A stretch of 64,000 bases of DNA from Anaerolineae bacterium (GCA_019637615.1 JAHBVJ010000028.1:1-64000); one strand, 5' to 3'. Shown: positions 52,082 to 62,048, numbered from the stretch's first letter. Notes: a model not told the origin generated them from the letters alone. A program made the numbers and translations.

Positions 52082-52672
52082 GTGGATAGACGAAAACTTC
52101 GGACGCGCCAGATGCTACGCGATGCGCTGCTAGATCTGATCCTCGAACGCGGCTACGACTCGATCACGGTGCAAGACATCACAGATCATGCCAATCTGGG
52201 GCGCGCTACCTTCTATTTGCACTTCAAGGACAAAGAAGAACTGTTATTTTCTAGCTTGAAAGAGACGGTTGACGAGCTTGCCCAAAAATTGACGCAGGAA
52301 AACCGCACTGGCATGGTGAATGGGACGAACCCACCCAGTTTGATCGCGTTCCGGCACGCCGCTGAGAATCGCCAATTGTTCCGCGTGCTGTTGACGGCGC
52401 AAGCGGGCGGCACGATTATTTCGCGGCTGCGGACACTGATCGCTGATCTGGTGGAGGCGCAAGTCAGCTTGATGGTGTCGGCTGATGTGCTGCCCATCCC
52501 CCTGACGATCATCGGTCAACACGCGGCAGGATCGTTGATCGCGCTGTTGACGTGGTGGCTGGAGACGGATTCAGGATATACGCCTGAGCAAATGGCACAG
52601 ATGATGAACCGCCTGAATGCGCAGCCGTTGATCATGTCATTGATGAGCAATTCGTCCCCCAAGAGCGGGTGA
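52082..52672 (+). CDS. TetR/AcrR family transcriptional regulator
   Basis: A 196-residue regulator starting at GTG behind AAGGGGGCACG. The N-terminal helix-turn-helix (about 8-55) reads TRQMLRDALLDLILERGYDS, VQDITDHANLGRATFYLHFKDK; this is a full TetR DNA-binding domain. The C-terminal half (60-196) is the helical ligand pocket and dimer interface, with PIPLTIIGQHAAGSLIALLTWWLE as a typical segment. Divergent orientation from the P450 gene suggests control of that gene in response to a lipophilic ligand, an inference from context. Confidence 0.92.
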   Translation: MDRRKLRTRQMLRDALLDLILERGYDSITVQDITDHANLGRATFYLHFKDKEELLFSSLKETVDELAQKLTQENRTGMVNGTNPPSLIAFRHAAENRQLFRVLLTAQAGGTIISRLRTLIADLVEAQVSLMVSADVLPIPLTIIGQHAAGSLIALLTWWLETDSGYTPEQMAQMMNRLNAQPLIMSLMSNSSPKSG

Positions 52673-52781
52673 GAAATCAGAGTTGTTGCATTTGCCATGG
52701 CATGACAGTTGACCATACGTTAATATCAAAACCTGCGCGTCTATTCTGAACAATATAGATTGCCATCAGAAAAGAGGGTTT

Positions 52782-53318
52782 ATGCAACGCAGGATACTTA
52801 TGTATGGTTTTGTTCTGTCTGTTACGCTATTTTGCCTCAGCCTGACTTCATCGTTGCCCGTGCAAGGCGAGTCGCTGACTAGAGCGAAGAGCACCTTGCG
52901 CCCTACCGTGACACCTCTACAGAGAACCGGTGTCACAATCGTGTTCACCGATGACAATAAGCACCTTGACGTTGACGCGTATAAGAAACTGCTACCGGCT
53001 GACTGGTTCACAACGCTGCCCTTGCTTGCACGATACCGGATCGTCTTGACGGCAAATGAGAACGTCATCCAGTATTGCCCGTACACAGGGCAGAGACAAG
53101 TACATAGAGTTGTGATCAATTTGTTAGTTCAGGTATTCGACCAGAATAATGAGCGGCGACTCAACTCCCATCTCTTTTATGGGACATCGCCCGCACGCTG
53201 CGCATCAACCGAGCGCTTTGGGCAAACAGAATATACCAAGTACTTATATGGTCCGGTGCCCAAGGAGACTGAGGTAACTAAATGGCTGATCGCCCAGATG
53301 AAACGCTGGATTAAGTGA
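52782..53318 (+). CDS. Secreted protein of unknown function
   Basis: A 178-residue protein. MQRRILMYGFVLSVTLFCLSLT is a signal peptide with a likely cut near VQGES (residues 27-31). The mature part shows an alternating hydrophobic pattern with two short Cys motifs (VIQYCPYTGQRQ and RCASTERF) that could form a disulfide, and ends in a helical KETEVTKWLIAQMKRWIK. No family recognised. AGAGGG lies before the ATG. Codon and base composition are slightly more AT-rich than the neighbours. It stands alone between TetR and the giant scaffold gene. Confidence 0.6.
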   Translation: MQRRILMYGFVLSVTLFCLSLTSSLPVQGESLTRAKSTLRPTVTPLQRTGVTIVFTDDNKHLDVDAYKKLLPADWFTTLPLLARYRIVLTANENVIQYCPYTGQRQVHRVVINLLVQVFDQNNERRLNSHLFYGTSPARCASTERFGQTEYTKYLYGPVPKETEVTKWLIAQMKRWIK

Positions 53319-53497
53319 GCAACGCCGACTAGCAAGCGTTTCCCGACGCATCAACATTTGTACGTGTTGTGTCAAGACCTGCTTAACGCTCGATGTATCG
53401 CAGGGATATACACTGTGCTGCTCGATCAAGCACGATAGCGCATAAAACACGCTTGCCATCTGAGGGTGTTCACACGAGCGTGGGCAGAGCCTCAAAG

Positions 53498-53526
53498 TTG
53501 CACAAATTTCCTACCCGTTGCATAAT
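53498..53526 (+). promoter_or_regulatory. Promoter candidate for the giant Trp-motif gene
   Basis: TTGCAC (53498-53503), 17 bases, CATAAT (53521-53526), about 35 bases before the ATG at 53563. Confidence 0.55.
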
Positions 53527-53562
53527 GCTTGTTAAGCGGGGCTATTAGGTAGAGCGTGCGCT

Positions 53563-56500
53563 ATGTCAACAACCACGCTGCGGGCGTATCTCGACGACGT
53601 TGCTGGGCTTCTCGAACAACAAGCATTGGAGGAAGTGATCGGGCACTGCCGACACATCCTTCAACATTTCCCGAAGAATCTGGAAACATACCGGATTCTC
53701 GGTCAAGCATTGCTGGAAAAGAACCGACATCAGGAAGCCAGCGATGTATTTCAGCGTGTATTGGGCGCGCTGCCGGATGACTTCAAAGCGCATATCGGGA
53801 TGAGCGCGTGCTGGGAAGAATTACAGCAGTTTCCCCGCGCCCTGTGGCATATGGAACGCGCTTTTGAGATCGACCCCAACAACCGTGCGCTGCAAGATGA
53901 ATTGAAACGGTTGATGGAGCGTAATCGGCAGACGCCACCTGCGCGGTTTACGCTGTCTCGCGCTGCTCTCTCGCGCATTTACTACAATGGCAAATTATAT
54001 GAGCAAGCCATTAGTGAATTGCAAGGGGCGCTGCCGCAATCGCCCGACCGCTACGACTTGCAAGTGTTGTACGCACAAGCGTTGTGGAATGCCGAACATG
54101 TGACGCAAGCCACCGAGCAAGCGCTGCTGGTGCTGGAAACGCTGCCCGATTCGCTATATGCCAACAAAATCATGTCGGAACTGTGGCTGCGGGCGAGCCG
54201 TCCATCGGATGCCAAGCCGTACTTTATTAAGGTCGAGCAGCTCGATCCGTTCGTGGCGTGGGAAATGCTGCATGATGACGGTGAGCCAGTCCCGCGCGAT
54301 GCCTTTAAGCTGCCGCGTTTGCAGTGGGACGTGCGCGCTGCTGCTGCTTTGGCGACAGGCACACCGGATTGGATGGCGAACATTGGCGAGGTCTTCGTAG
54401 ACCCCGAAGCCGTCGATCTGTCGATTCCGAGCGACAAACGTAAGCGCGTCTGGCTGGATGATTTTGGCGCTCCCGTCGCAGGACAGGGTGCTGCGCCAAC
54501 AGGTAAACCCCGTACAGGCGGCCTGATCGATAAATATACTGGGACACCAGAAGCCGCGCCGCCGCCTGTTGAACAGGATGACGTGCCAAGCTGGTTCAAG
54601 GAATTCGAGAAGGAAGGCAAGAAGAAGCGCACGACTGGCCTCGTTGGTGCTGCTCCTGTATGGGGAGATGAAACACCCGATAAAGCCAGCACGCCCGCCT
54701 TGAGCGTCAACGCGCCGGACAAATCGTCCGCGCCGACTGCCGATGCGGACTGGCTATTCGATGGCGAGGGCGAAATGCCGCCGCTGCCACCGGAAGAACC
54801 CAAAGAATCGCTAGAGGTGCGGGCGGCTGACGCATTATCATGGTTGGCTACCGATTCAGAGGTAGGCGCGGGTGGCGAGGCCGGTGCCGCTTCCGACGCG
54901 GATTGGCTGTTTGGTGATGAGGCCAGTCCAGCCGCGCAGCCAGTAGTCAGCGATACCAACGATATGCCGGAGACTCTGGATTGGCTGTTGGACGAAACTC
55001 CCTCCACGCCAAAATTGAATAAGCTGCCGACGGGCGACCTGCCGGCGGTGGAAAATTCGGCGGACGCACTGGCGTGGCTGCAAACGGGCAGTTTGTCGCC
55101 GGATAAACTGCCGCCGGAACCCGCCGGGAGCGCGAATGTTCCTTCGGCTGACTCGGCCGTGATGAATGACGCGGGTGAAGCGCTGTCATGGCTGCAAACG
55201 GGATCGCTCTCGCCAGAGAGTGCGCCTGCTGAGGAAGAAGCGCAGACGCCTGATATGGACTGGTTGCTGGACGAGGCTTCCGTGCCGCCCGTAGCGGAGC
55301 AACCGCCCGTGGAGGAGACAGAACTGCCCGCCGCCCTGTTTGTTGATAAGGCGGCAGAGCAAGAACCCTCTACGCGCAAAGTGACGATCCCGGCTCAACC
55401 GGAGACCGAGCCTATTCCGCCGCCGACTTCTTGGGGCAGCGACGCGGGCGACAATGAAAACACCTCGGAGGCGTTCGCGGCGTGGCTAGATGCTAATCCG
55501 CCGCCAGTTCCCGCCGCCCAGCCGAACAGTGATGATCAGGGGTGGATCTCCGAGTTGCAGATTTCGGACGCGCTGGATGCCGCTAAACTCAAAGAAGATT
55601 CCGCCTCGGACGCCGCATCGGCACCTGTGACGCCGGACGCGGCTGCCGTGCCTCCGGCTGCCCTCCACATACCCGAAAATGAAGTGGATGAATTCGCGTT
55701 GATGTTCGATAACATCGACATCAATGCCGCGCTCAGTGATCTGCCCATCAATACGCCGCCGTCGCTGCCCGCCGCTGAACCGGAAGACCATCCGATGGCA
55801 TGGGCGCGCGATCTCGGTCTGGATGTGCCAGAAGGCGAGGCGGTACCGAACGACGACGTATCCGACGAGTTCGAACCGTTGGGGCTTTCCGAACAGGAAG
55901 ATCCGCTGGCGTGGATGCGTGATGCAGGGTTGGAACCGCCGCCAGAACTATCGCTGGATGCCGAAGTGGGCATGGTGGACGACGCGAGCGAGTCCGCGCC
56001 CAGCGACGAGGAAACCTTCATGGCCTCGTTGGAGAATAATCTCCTCGAAGGGGCGGAAACCGGATTAGACATTCAAAGCGACCTATTCGCGCCTGAACAG
56101 AATGTGCAGACGGTTACAGCACCCGAACCCGCGCCTGCCGAGCCAGCGCCAGAACCCGCACCACTACTTGACCTTTCCGACCCCGACTGGCTGAATGATT
56201 TCAACCCGATCGAGGTGCCCGACGACGATGTGAAACTGCCCGGAACTGGTACCCTATCAACGCCCAACGCCGCTGACACTGGCCTCGATTGGCTGTCTGC
56301 TTTCGGCACGGTTGAGGCGGCTGATACGGCGGCGGATGCGGCTGGAACCGTTGAGGAGCAGGAATCGGTCGATATTGGGTGGCTCAACCAATCCGCAGCC
56401 GATCAGGTCACGGCGATGGGATCAAAAGCCTTTGCCATGCCTGAGTCGGAGCCGGATATCGAGATGCCGTCGGTGGATATGCCCGCGCCCACGCCGCCAG

Positions 56501-58920
56501 CCGCGCCAGAACCGCCCAAGGCGGAAGCCACTGCTGAAGATTGGCTGGCAAGCTTCGGGGTCATTGAGAGCGACGTGCAAGCGGACGCGGCACCTCTGGA
56601 TGTGCTGCCGCAAGACTTGGCGGATTCGTTCAGCCTCGACGCCTTGCTCGGTGATGATCAACCCGCCGCGACGGTGGATACGCCAAGCGTCTCTCCGCAG
56701 GCAAGTATGCCCAGCGAAGCGGCTCCTCACACGGATTGGCTGGCGAGTTTTGGCTTCGATTTGAATGAAGGCGATGGTGGCGATAGTGCCGTGAGCGCTG
56801 AACCCGCTGCCTCGCTGCAAGCCCCACCGAGCGAACCCGTCAACGAATCGCCGGATTGGCTAACGGACGTAGCTCCGCTTGATTTGCCGCATTCCGCCGA
56901 TGTTGCTTCCCGCGAGGAAGATTTCAGTAGTTTCCTCGATGCGTTCTCGCCGGAACCAGAGGCCGCGCCGCCACAAGAGGCCAGTGCTTCGACAGAGGCT
57001 CTGGTCGGGGATGATGCCGAATGGCTATCCGCGTTCGGGAGGCCTGAAACGACCCCGGTTGAGAGTTCGACTGGCTTGGAACAGGTCGCAGCGTCAGCCG
57101 AGAGTGCGCCCGCTGAAGACGATTTCGATAACCTGCTGGACTCGTTCATCTCTGAACCGCCAAGCCTGCATAAAGCAGAAGCCGCGCCTACGCCGAGCGC
57201 AGATTTGGGCGTAGGCAACCTCGATTGGTTAGCTGATCTGACACCGTCCAACGAAACGAACCTAGCGCAACCAGCCGCGCCTAGCCCTAGCGCTGAAGTT
57301 GGCGAGATGGACTTTGGCGGCTTTTTGGACGATTTGGCTGGACTTGGCGGCACGGACACCGCCAGCGAACAACCCGCCGCGAGCAAGGATGATTTCTCGG
57401 ATTGGTTATCCGAGCCAGAGGCTGCGGCACCTGCACGCTCCGGACTGGATGCGCTGGATTTCTCGAATTTGCCAACCGCTGAACCTGATGCCCATCAGCC
57501 CGATCTGAGCGCGTTGATGGCAGACCTCGGCGTACAACCCGACGCGATGACAACATCGATGCAGTCTGACGCCGACGAGGATTTGGCTCCCGCCGCCATG
57601 CCGGATTGGATGGCATCTATCGCACCGCCGACAGGTGATGACGATGCTGTGCCACCGCCGGATACGGACTTTAAGCGTACCACTACGCCTATGGATGCGA
57701 TCAACACGGAGGCAATCGAGCCGCCCTCCACCGGGCCGAGCAGCACCGGATTCACCGAGCTGTTGAAAGAACTCAAGGCAGGCGCGCGTCCGATCCTCCC
57801 ACCGACGGGTGTGCTGCCGCCTATCGAGGATGAACCGCTGGCTGCCGCCGATGCTGAATCCATGGCGGATGCGGATTGGTTGACGGCCTTTGTGGAGCCA
57901 TCATCCGCGACATCGGCAAGCGATATGCAGCTCGATTCGCCGGAGGCTGCCAGCGCCGATGACTCGCTTACTGCTGAACCAGAAGCGGAACAGACTGATT
58001 GGATGGCGAGTTTTGCGGCACCTGAAGCAGCGACGCCAGACAGCGAGATGAATTTCGACGCGTTAGGTATGGCAAGCGATGATGACTTCAAACAGGAACT
58101 CGACGCTGTCCTTGCCCCAGACGAGTTGACATTTGAAGTTGAGGATGAAGCGGCTAACAGTACTGCTTCGTTCGATATAGACAGCGTGACCGATCTCGAT
58201 ATGGGCGCGGCGGTACCTGAACAGCCTGAACCTAGCAGCAACGAGGATTGGCTGAGTTCGTTGGGCTTCACGGATGCCACCGAAGTGGATGATGATTCCG
58301 CAACGCCTGTTTTGCCACGGTTGTCCGCCGAACCCGAATTCAGTGTTGAACCAAGTGTTGAGCAGACAGACACTGATAATTGGTTTGGGGCGATGTTTGC
58401 TGACAACTCAAGCACGCCCGATCAGCCGTCTGAAACAACCAGTGAACCGGAACCGACTGAACCGACGATGTCATCGTCTATGATGGCGCGGTTCAACCAG
58501 AATCAACCGGAAAACCCGATTGTGCCCGTTGATCCCGACGCCCCCGATTGGCTGCGCGAGATGGAGACGGGCGACTCTGCACCAGCGGCGGCAAAACCTG
58601 ATCAGGTTTATAATGCCAAGTCCGTTGCGCCGACGCCGGATTCGGGGAATACTAGCGAACAGGAAGAAAAACCCAGTACAGGGTTTGCGCTCCCCAAGCG
58701 TGCGCCGCGCTGGAGTCGCAGCGGCAGAACGGGCGATCTTGATCCGAATACGTTACATCAACCGCGTTTCACGCAGTCGATGCCTGTGGTTCCACCGGAA
58801 ACAAAGCCGGAAGCACCGCCAGAGAAGAAATCTTCCAACGTGCCGGATGATGATTTCTCAAATTTACTGAACAGTCTGTTAGATGACTCTGATACGGATC
58901 TTTCAGACTTATTGAAATAG
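53563..58920 (+). CDS. Giant TPR scaffold with ~27 tryptophan motifs
   Basis: A 1785-residue protein. Residues 1-230 are TPR helices (LEEVIGHCRHILQHFPKN, LGQALLEKNRHQEASDVFQR, LSRIYYNGKLYEQAISELQG). The rest is acidic, Pro/Ala-rich and probably disordered, but studded with about 27 motifs of the form [D/E/P]-x-W-[L/M] plus a hydrophobic pair, e.g. TDWLASFGFD, LDWLSAFGTV, EDWLSSLGFT, PDWMASIAPP, ALAWLQTGSL. A second motif type, D-F-x-x-[F/L]-L, recurs (DDFDNLLDSF, EDFSSFLDAF, and the C-terminal DDFSNLLNSLL). Such multivalent short motifs suggest a hub binding many copies of one partner domain. No catalytic domain or membrane segment. Cotranscribed with the next gene (59 bases). Confidence 0.85.
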   Translation: MSTTTLRAYLDDVAGLLEQQALEEVIGHCRHILQHFPKNLETYRILGQALLEKNRHQEASDVFQRVLGALPDDFKAHIGMSACWEELQQFPRALWHMERAFEIDPNNRALQDELKRLMERNRQTPPARFTLSRAALSRIYYNGKLYEQAISELQGALPQSPDRYDLQVLYAQALWNAEHVTQATEQALLVLETLPDSLYANKIMSELWLRASRPSDAKPYFIKVEQLDPFVAWEMLHDDGEPVPRDAFKLPRLQWDVRAAAALATGTPDWMANIGEVFVDPEAVDLSIPSDKRKRVWLDDFGAPVAGQGAAPTGKPRTGGLIDKYTGTPEAAPPPVEQDDVPSWFKEFEKEGKKKRTTGLVGAAPVWGDETPDKASTPALSVNAPDKSSAPTADADWLFDGEGEMPPLPPEEPKESLEVRAADALSWLATDSEVGAGGEAGAASDADWLFGDEASPAAQPVVSDTNDMPETLDWLLDETPSTPKLNKLPTGDLPAVENSADALAWLQTGSLSPDKLPPEPAGSANVPSADSAVMNDAGEALSWLQTGSLSPESAPAEEEAQTPDMDWLLDEASVPPVAEQPPVEETELPAALFVDKAAEQEPSTRKVTIPAQPETEPIPPPTSWGSDAGDNENTSEAFAAWLDANPPPVPAAQPNSDDQGWISELQISDALDAAKLKEDSASDAASAPVTPDAAAVPPAALHIPENEVDEFALMFDNIDINAALSDLPINTPPSLPAAEPEDHPMAWARDLGLDVPEGEAVPNDDVSDEFEPLGLSEQEDPLAWMRDAGLEPPPELSLDAEVGMVDDASESAPSDEETFMASLENNLLEGAETGLDIQSDLFAPEQNVQTVTAPEPAPAEPAPEPAPLLDLSDPDWLNDFNPIEVPDDDVKLPGTGTLSTPNAADTGLDWLSAFGTVEAADTAADAAGTVEEQESVDIGWLNQSAADQVTAMGSKAFAMPESEPDIEMPSVDMPAPTPPAAPEPPKAEATAEDWLASFGVIESDVQADAAPLDVLPQDLADSFSLDALLGDDQPAATVDTPSVSPQASMPSEAAPHTDWLASFGFDLNEGDGGDSAVSAEPAASLQAPPSEPVNESPDWLTDVAPLDLPHSADVASREEDFSSFLDAFSPEPEAAPPQEASASTEALVGDDAEWLSAFGRPETTPVESSTGLEQVAASAESAPAEDDFDNLLDSFISEPPSLHKAEAAPTPSADLGVGNLDWLADLTPSNETNLAQPAAPSPSAEVGEMDFGGFLDDLAGLGGTDTASEQPAASKDDFSDWLSEPEAAAPARSGLDALDFSNLPTAEPDAHQPDLSALMADLGVQPDAMTTSMQSDADEDLAPAAMPDWMASIAPPTGDDDAVPPPDTDFKRTTTPMDAINTEAIEPPSTGPSSTGFTELLKELKAGARPILPPTGVLPPIEDEPLAAADAESMADADWLTAFVEPSSATSASDMQLDSPEAASADDSLTAEPEAEQTDWMASFAAPEAATPDSEMNFDALGMASDDDFKQELDAVLAPDELTFEVEDEAANSTASFDIDSVTDLDMGAAVPEQPEPSSNEDWLSSLGFTDATEVDDDSATPVLPRLSAEPEFSVEPSVEQTDTDNWFGAMFADNSSTPDQPSETTSEPEPTEPTMSSSMMARFNQNQPENPIVPVDPDAPDWLREMETGDSAPAAAKPDQVYNAKSVAPTPDSGNTSEQEEKPSTGFALPKRAPRWSRSGRTGDLDPNTLHQPRFTQSMPVVPPETKPEAPPEKKSSNVPDDDFSNLLNSLLDDSDTDLSDLLK

Positions 58921-58979
58921 TAGCATTCATGCGTGATGTGGAAGCGTTCGTCATGGGCGCTGCATAAGGAGGAACGGCA

Positions 58980-61970
58980 ATGGCTTTGCCACCCAATCCG
59001 GGCGAAGATGATCCCCTCGGCGGGATGGATCCAATGGCATGGCTGGAGAGTTTGGCGAAACGGCAGGGCGCAAACCCTGATGAATTAACGACTAACGCCG
59101 ATCTTGACGTGCCGCTGCCAACGGGCGACTTCAAAATTGACGAACCCGGTTATACACCCGGCTACGATACTGGCGCAACGAAGCCGGTAAAGGCCGAAGC
59201 AAAGCCTGTTTCGCCCCAACCGCCGCCCGCGCCTGTAACCCCAGCACCACCGCCGCAGCCTGAACCCGTGGCGTCGGTCAGCGACGATCCGCTCGGCGGG
59301 ATGGATCCGATGGCATGGTTGGAAAGCCTTGCCAAGCGTCAGGGTGCGAACGCGGACGAACTGACGACGCCAGCCGATATTGATGTGCCGCTGCCGACAG
59401 GCGATTATGTGATCGATGAACCCGGCTACACGCCCGGTTATGATCTGCCTAAATCTGCCAAGGAAGAAGCCAAGCCTGCTGCCAAACAGCCCGAACCGGA
59501 GCCTGTTAAAGCCGCACCACCACCGCAGCCTGAACCCGTGGCGTCGGTCAGCGACGATCCGCTCGGCGGGATGGATCCGATGGCGTGGTTGGAAAGCCTT
59601 GCCAAGCGTCAGGGTGCGAACGCGGACGAACTGACGACAACAGCAGATATTGATGTACCATTGCCGACGGGCGATTATGTGATCGATGAACCCGGCTACA
59701 CGCCCGGTTATGATCTGCCTAAGTCTGCCAAGGAAGAAGCCAAGCCTGCCGCCAAACAGCCTGAACCGGAGCCTGTTAAGGCTGCGCTGCCGCCCGAACA
59801 TGTCGCACCACCGCCACAACCTGAACCCGTGGCGTCGGTCAGCGACGATCCGCTCGGCGGGATGGATCCGATGGCGTGGTTGGAAAGCCTTGCCAAGCGT
59901 CAGGGTGCGAACGCGGACGAACTGACGACGACGGCAGATATTGACGTGCCGTTGCCGACGGGCGATTATGTGATCGATGAACCCGGTTACACACCCGGTT
60001 ACGATCTGCCTAAATCTGCCAAGGAAGAGGCCGCACCCGCCGCCAAACAACCTGAACCGGAGCCTATTAAGGCCGCGCTGCCGCCCGAACCTGTCGTACC
60101 ACCGGAACCCGTGGTGAGCGAACCTGCCGCCGCGCTTGACCCGATGGCTGATCCGATGGCATGGTTGGAAAGCCTCGCCAAACGGCAAGGTGCCAGCAGC
60201 GAAGAACTGACCACCAAGGCCGACATCGATGTGCCGCTGCCGACGGGTGACTATGTGATCGATGAACCCGGCTACGTGCCTTATGATCCGTTTGGCACGA
60301 CCAAGCCGCGCACTGAGACTAGTACGCCAGAGCCGACGAATGAGTCGGTCAAGGCTACGACTGCGCCCGAACCGCTGTCCGTTGATACCTCGCGCGAATG
60401 GCTGGATCGTTTGGCGGAGTTGGAAGCGGATAAGGAACGGCAAACTACGCCTGAAGCCGCCGAAGCTGCGCCTGCCGCGCTCACGCCGCAGGAAGCCGCT
60501 GATTTCTTGGGGCTGACGCAGCCCGCCACTACCAGCGACGATCCGCTTGGCGGCATGGATCCATTCGAGTGGCTGGAAAACCTCTCGCGCGAACAGGGTG
60601 TGGAAGCTCCGAATTTGCTCGAGTCGTCCGCCGAGTTGAGCAGTTTGGCGGTGCCCGCGCAGCCTGAAGCTGAAGCGACGATCACCACGCCGGAAGATAC
60701 GTTAGCTTGGCTGGAAGGGCTGAGCGACGAACCAGAGACGATGCCGACGGTTGTTGGCCCCGTCTCGCCGCCAGAGCCAGTGAGCGAACTTGGTGGCTTA
60801 TCTAACGATCCCGAAGAACTGCAAAAGTGGTTGCAAGCACAAGCGACCAATCTTGACGATGTGCGCTCGTTCTTCGAGTCGTCGCCCGTAGGTGAGGATG
60901 AAGTCGTCCCCGGCGAGATCCCGTCGTGGCTGTTGGAAGCCCAACCCGGTGAAGCCGAGGCGACGGCAGATGTCGATGTGGACGCTGCTATGCTCGGCAG
61001 TGCGGTATTCAAGCCTGATGAGCAGTTGCCGCCCACGCCGGAAGATTTCCCCACGTGGCTACGCGAAGAACGCGAGTCCGAGCTTGATCCAGATTTCGTC
61101 GATTTCACACCGCCTCATGCGTCTTCGGTGGTGGAAACGCCCGTTGAACCCGCCCTATCGTTTGAGGATTTGCAGTCGCTGATCATGCCAGAGTCCGAAC
61201 AAGAGGTTGACTCGTGGGCGGAAGCGCTGGACGAGGAATTTGATCGGCGCAAAGCGGGCGACGACAGCATCCCCGATTGGTATCTGGAAGCGATTGCCCG
61301 TGCTTCTGAAGAGGCTACGGGGCCGATGCCAGCCATCCAAGCGTCCACAGCGCAACCTGCGGTGGAAGTCGTCACGCCGGAAGCTACCGAAATGGAAGCC
61401 GAACCTGCACCTGCGGGCGAATTGCCTGACTGGTTACAGCTTTCCGAAGCCGATGAAGAACCTATCACCCTCACGTCGGACAACATTCCGGATTGGTTAC
61501 AGGTTGCCAAGCCCGATGACATCGTGCCGATCAGTCAAGATGACCTCGCATGGCTGACGAACGCGCAGGCCGAACCTGTGGAGCTGCCCGATTGGTTGCA
61601 ACCGATGACGCCCGTCGCGGAAGTGACGCGCGAACCAGAACCGGAGCCGCCGCCCGTCCAGAAGCCCGCGCCCGCGCCCAAACAGCCGGAAGCGCCAAAG
61701 CCGCCTAAACAGGCCGCGCCCGCAGGTCAACGCATTGCTGCTGCGCGTAAGTTGGCGACTGAAGATCAGCTTGCTAAGGCGATGGAAGTGTATCAGCAGA
61801 TGATCGACGAGCAGGACAGCCTTGAGGAAGCACGCGGCGATCTGCGTGAATTGGTCAAGACTAAGCCAGCCGAGCCGCGCCTGAAGCGTTTGCTCGGTGA
61901 TACGCACATGCGGCTTGGCGATCTGCAATCCGCGCTGGATGCGTACCGCAGTGCCTTGAGCGATCTATAG
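58980..61970 (+). CDS. Repeat-rich Trp-motif protein with C-terminal TPR
   Basis: A 996-residue companion of the gene at 53563. Residues ~10-440 are five ~90-residue units, each opening DDPLGGMDPMAWLESLAKRQGA and containing DVPLPTGDYVIDEPGYTPGY, joined by Pro/Glu linkers; the middle three are almost identical in DNA. Further Trp motifs continue to about 880 (FEWLENLSREQG, PSWLLEAQPG, PDWYLEAIAR, PDWLQLSEAD). Residues ~900-996 are TPR-like (ATEDQLAKAMEVYQQMIDEQ, LGDTHMRLGDLQSALDAYRS). TPR is at the C-terminus here and N-terminus in the partner. It is probably a multivalent scaffold. AAGGAGGAACGGCA precedes the ATG. Confidence 0.85.
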   Translation: MALPPNPGEDDPLGGMDPMAWLESLAKRQGANPDELTTNADLDVPLPTGDFKIDEPGYTPGYDTGATKPVKAEAKPVSPQPPPAPVTPAPPPQPEPVASVSDDPLGGMDPMAWLESLAKRQGANADELTTPADIDVPLPTGDYVIDEPGYTPGYDLPKSAKEEAKPAAKQPEPEPVKAAPPPQPEPVASVSDDPLGGMDPMAWLESLAKRQGANADELTTTADIDVPLPTGDYVIDEPGYTPGYDLPKSAKEEAKPAAKQPEPEPVKAALPPEHVAPPPQPEPVASVSDDPLGGMDPMAWLESLAKRQGANADELTTTADIDVPLPTGDYVIDEPGYTPGYDLPKSAKEEAAPAAKQPEPEPIKAALPPEPVVPPEPVVSEPAAALDPMADPMAWLESLAKRQGASSEELTTKADIDVPLPTGDYVIDEPGYVPYDPFGTTKPRTETSTPEPTNESVKATTAPEPLSVDTSREWLDRLAELEADKERQTTPEAAEAAPAALTPQEAADFLGLTQPATTSDDPLGGMDPFEWLENLSREQGVEAPNLLESSAELSSLAVPAQPEAEATITTPEDTLAWLEGLSDEPETMPTVVGPVSPPEPVSELGGLSNDPEELQKWLQAQATNLDDVRSFFESSPVGEDEVVPGEIPSWLLEAQPGEAEATADVDVDAAMLGSAVFKPDEQLPPTPEDFPTWLREERESELDPDFVDFTPPHASSVVETPVEPALSFEDLQSLIMPESEQEVDSWAEALDEEFDRRKAGDDSIPDWYLEAIARASEEATGPMPAIQASTAQPAVEVVTPEATEMEAEPAPAGELPDWLQLSEADEEPITLTSDNIPDWLQVAKPDDIVPISQDDLAWLTNAQAEPVELPDWLQPMTPVAEVTREPEPEPPPVQKPAPAPKQPEAPKPPKQAAPAGQRIAAARKLATEDQLAKAMEVYQQMIDEQDSLEEARGDLRELVKTKPAEPRLKRLLGDTHMRLGDLQSALDAYRSALSDL
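59007..60288 (+). repeat. In-frame ~270-290 bp coding repeats
   Basis: Units begin near 59007, 59283, 59553, 59844 and about 60137, giving spacings of 276, 270 and 291 bases. Units 2-4 are nearly identical in DNA (e.g. GACGATCCGCTCGGCGGGAT at each start), so they are recent or being homogenised; units 1 and 5 have diverged. A 7-residue insertion accounts for the longer spacing before unit 4. Confidence 0.9.
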
Positions 61971-61995
61971 TCGGTTAGCATAACCACAAGAAATG

Positions 61996-62035
61996 AAAGC
62001 CCTTGTTCATTGGTTGTGAACAAGGGCTTTTTGTT
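61996..62035 (+). terminator. Terminator after the Trp-motif genes
   Basis: AAAGCCCTTGTTCA (61996-62009) pairs perfectly with TGAACAAGGGCTTT (62017-62030), followed by TTGTTG. Being symmetric with A/T at both sides, it probably also serves the convergent glycosyltransferase gene. Confidence 0.88.
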
Positions 62036-62048
62036 GCCGAGCTACTGC

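Noticed and set aside
54051..58415. Long Ser/Gly-rich minus-strand frames opposite the giant scaffold gene
   Set aside because: They are mirror images of the Pro/Ala/Asp-rich coding repeats; composition follows the sense codons and no start signal is present.
59085..60443. 452-residue Arg/His-rich minus-strand frame with internal repeats
   Set aside because: It is the antisense of the 90-residue coding repeats in the second scaffold gene and has no start signal.
62003..62025. Rex-operator-like TTGTTCA...TGAACAA near the rex gene
   Set aside because: It is fully explained as the stem of the terminator shared by the convergent genes and lies at gene ends, not in a promoter.
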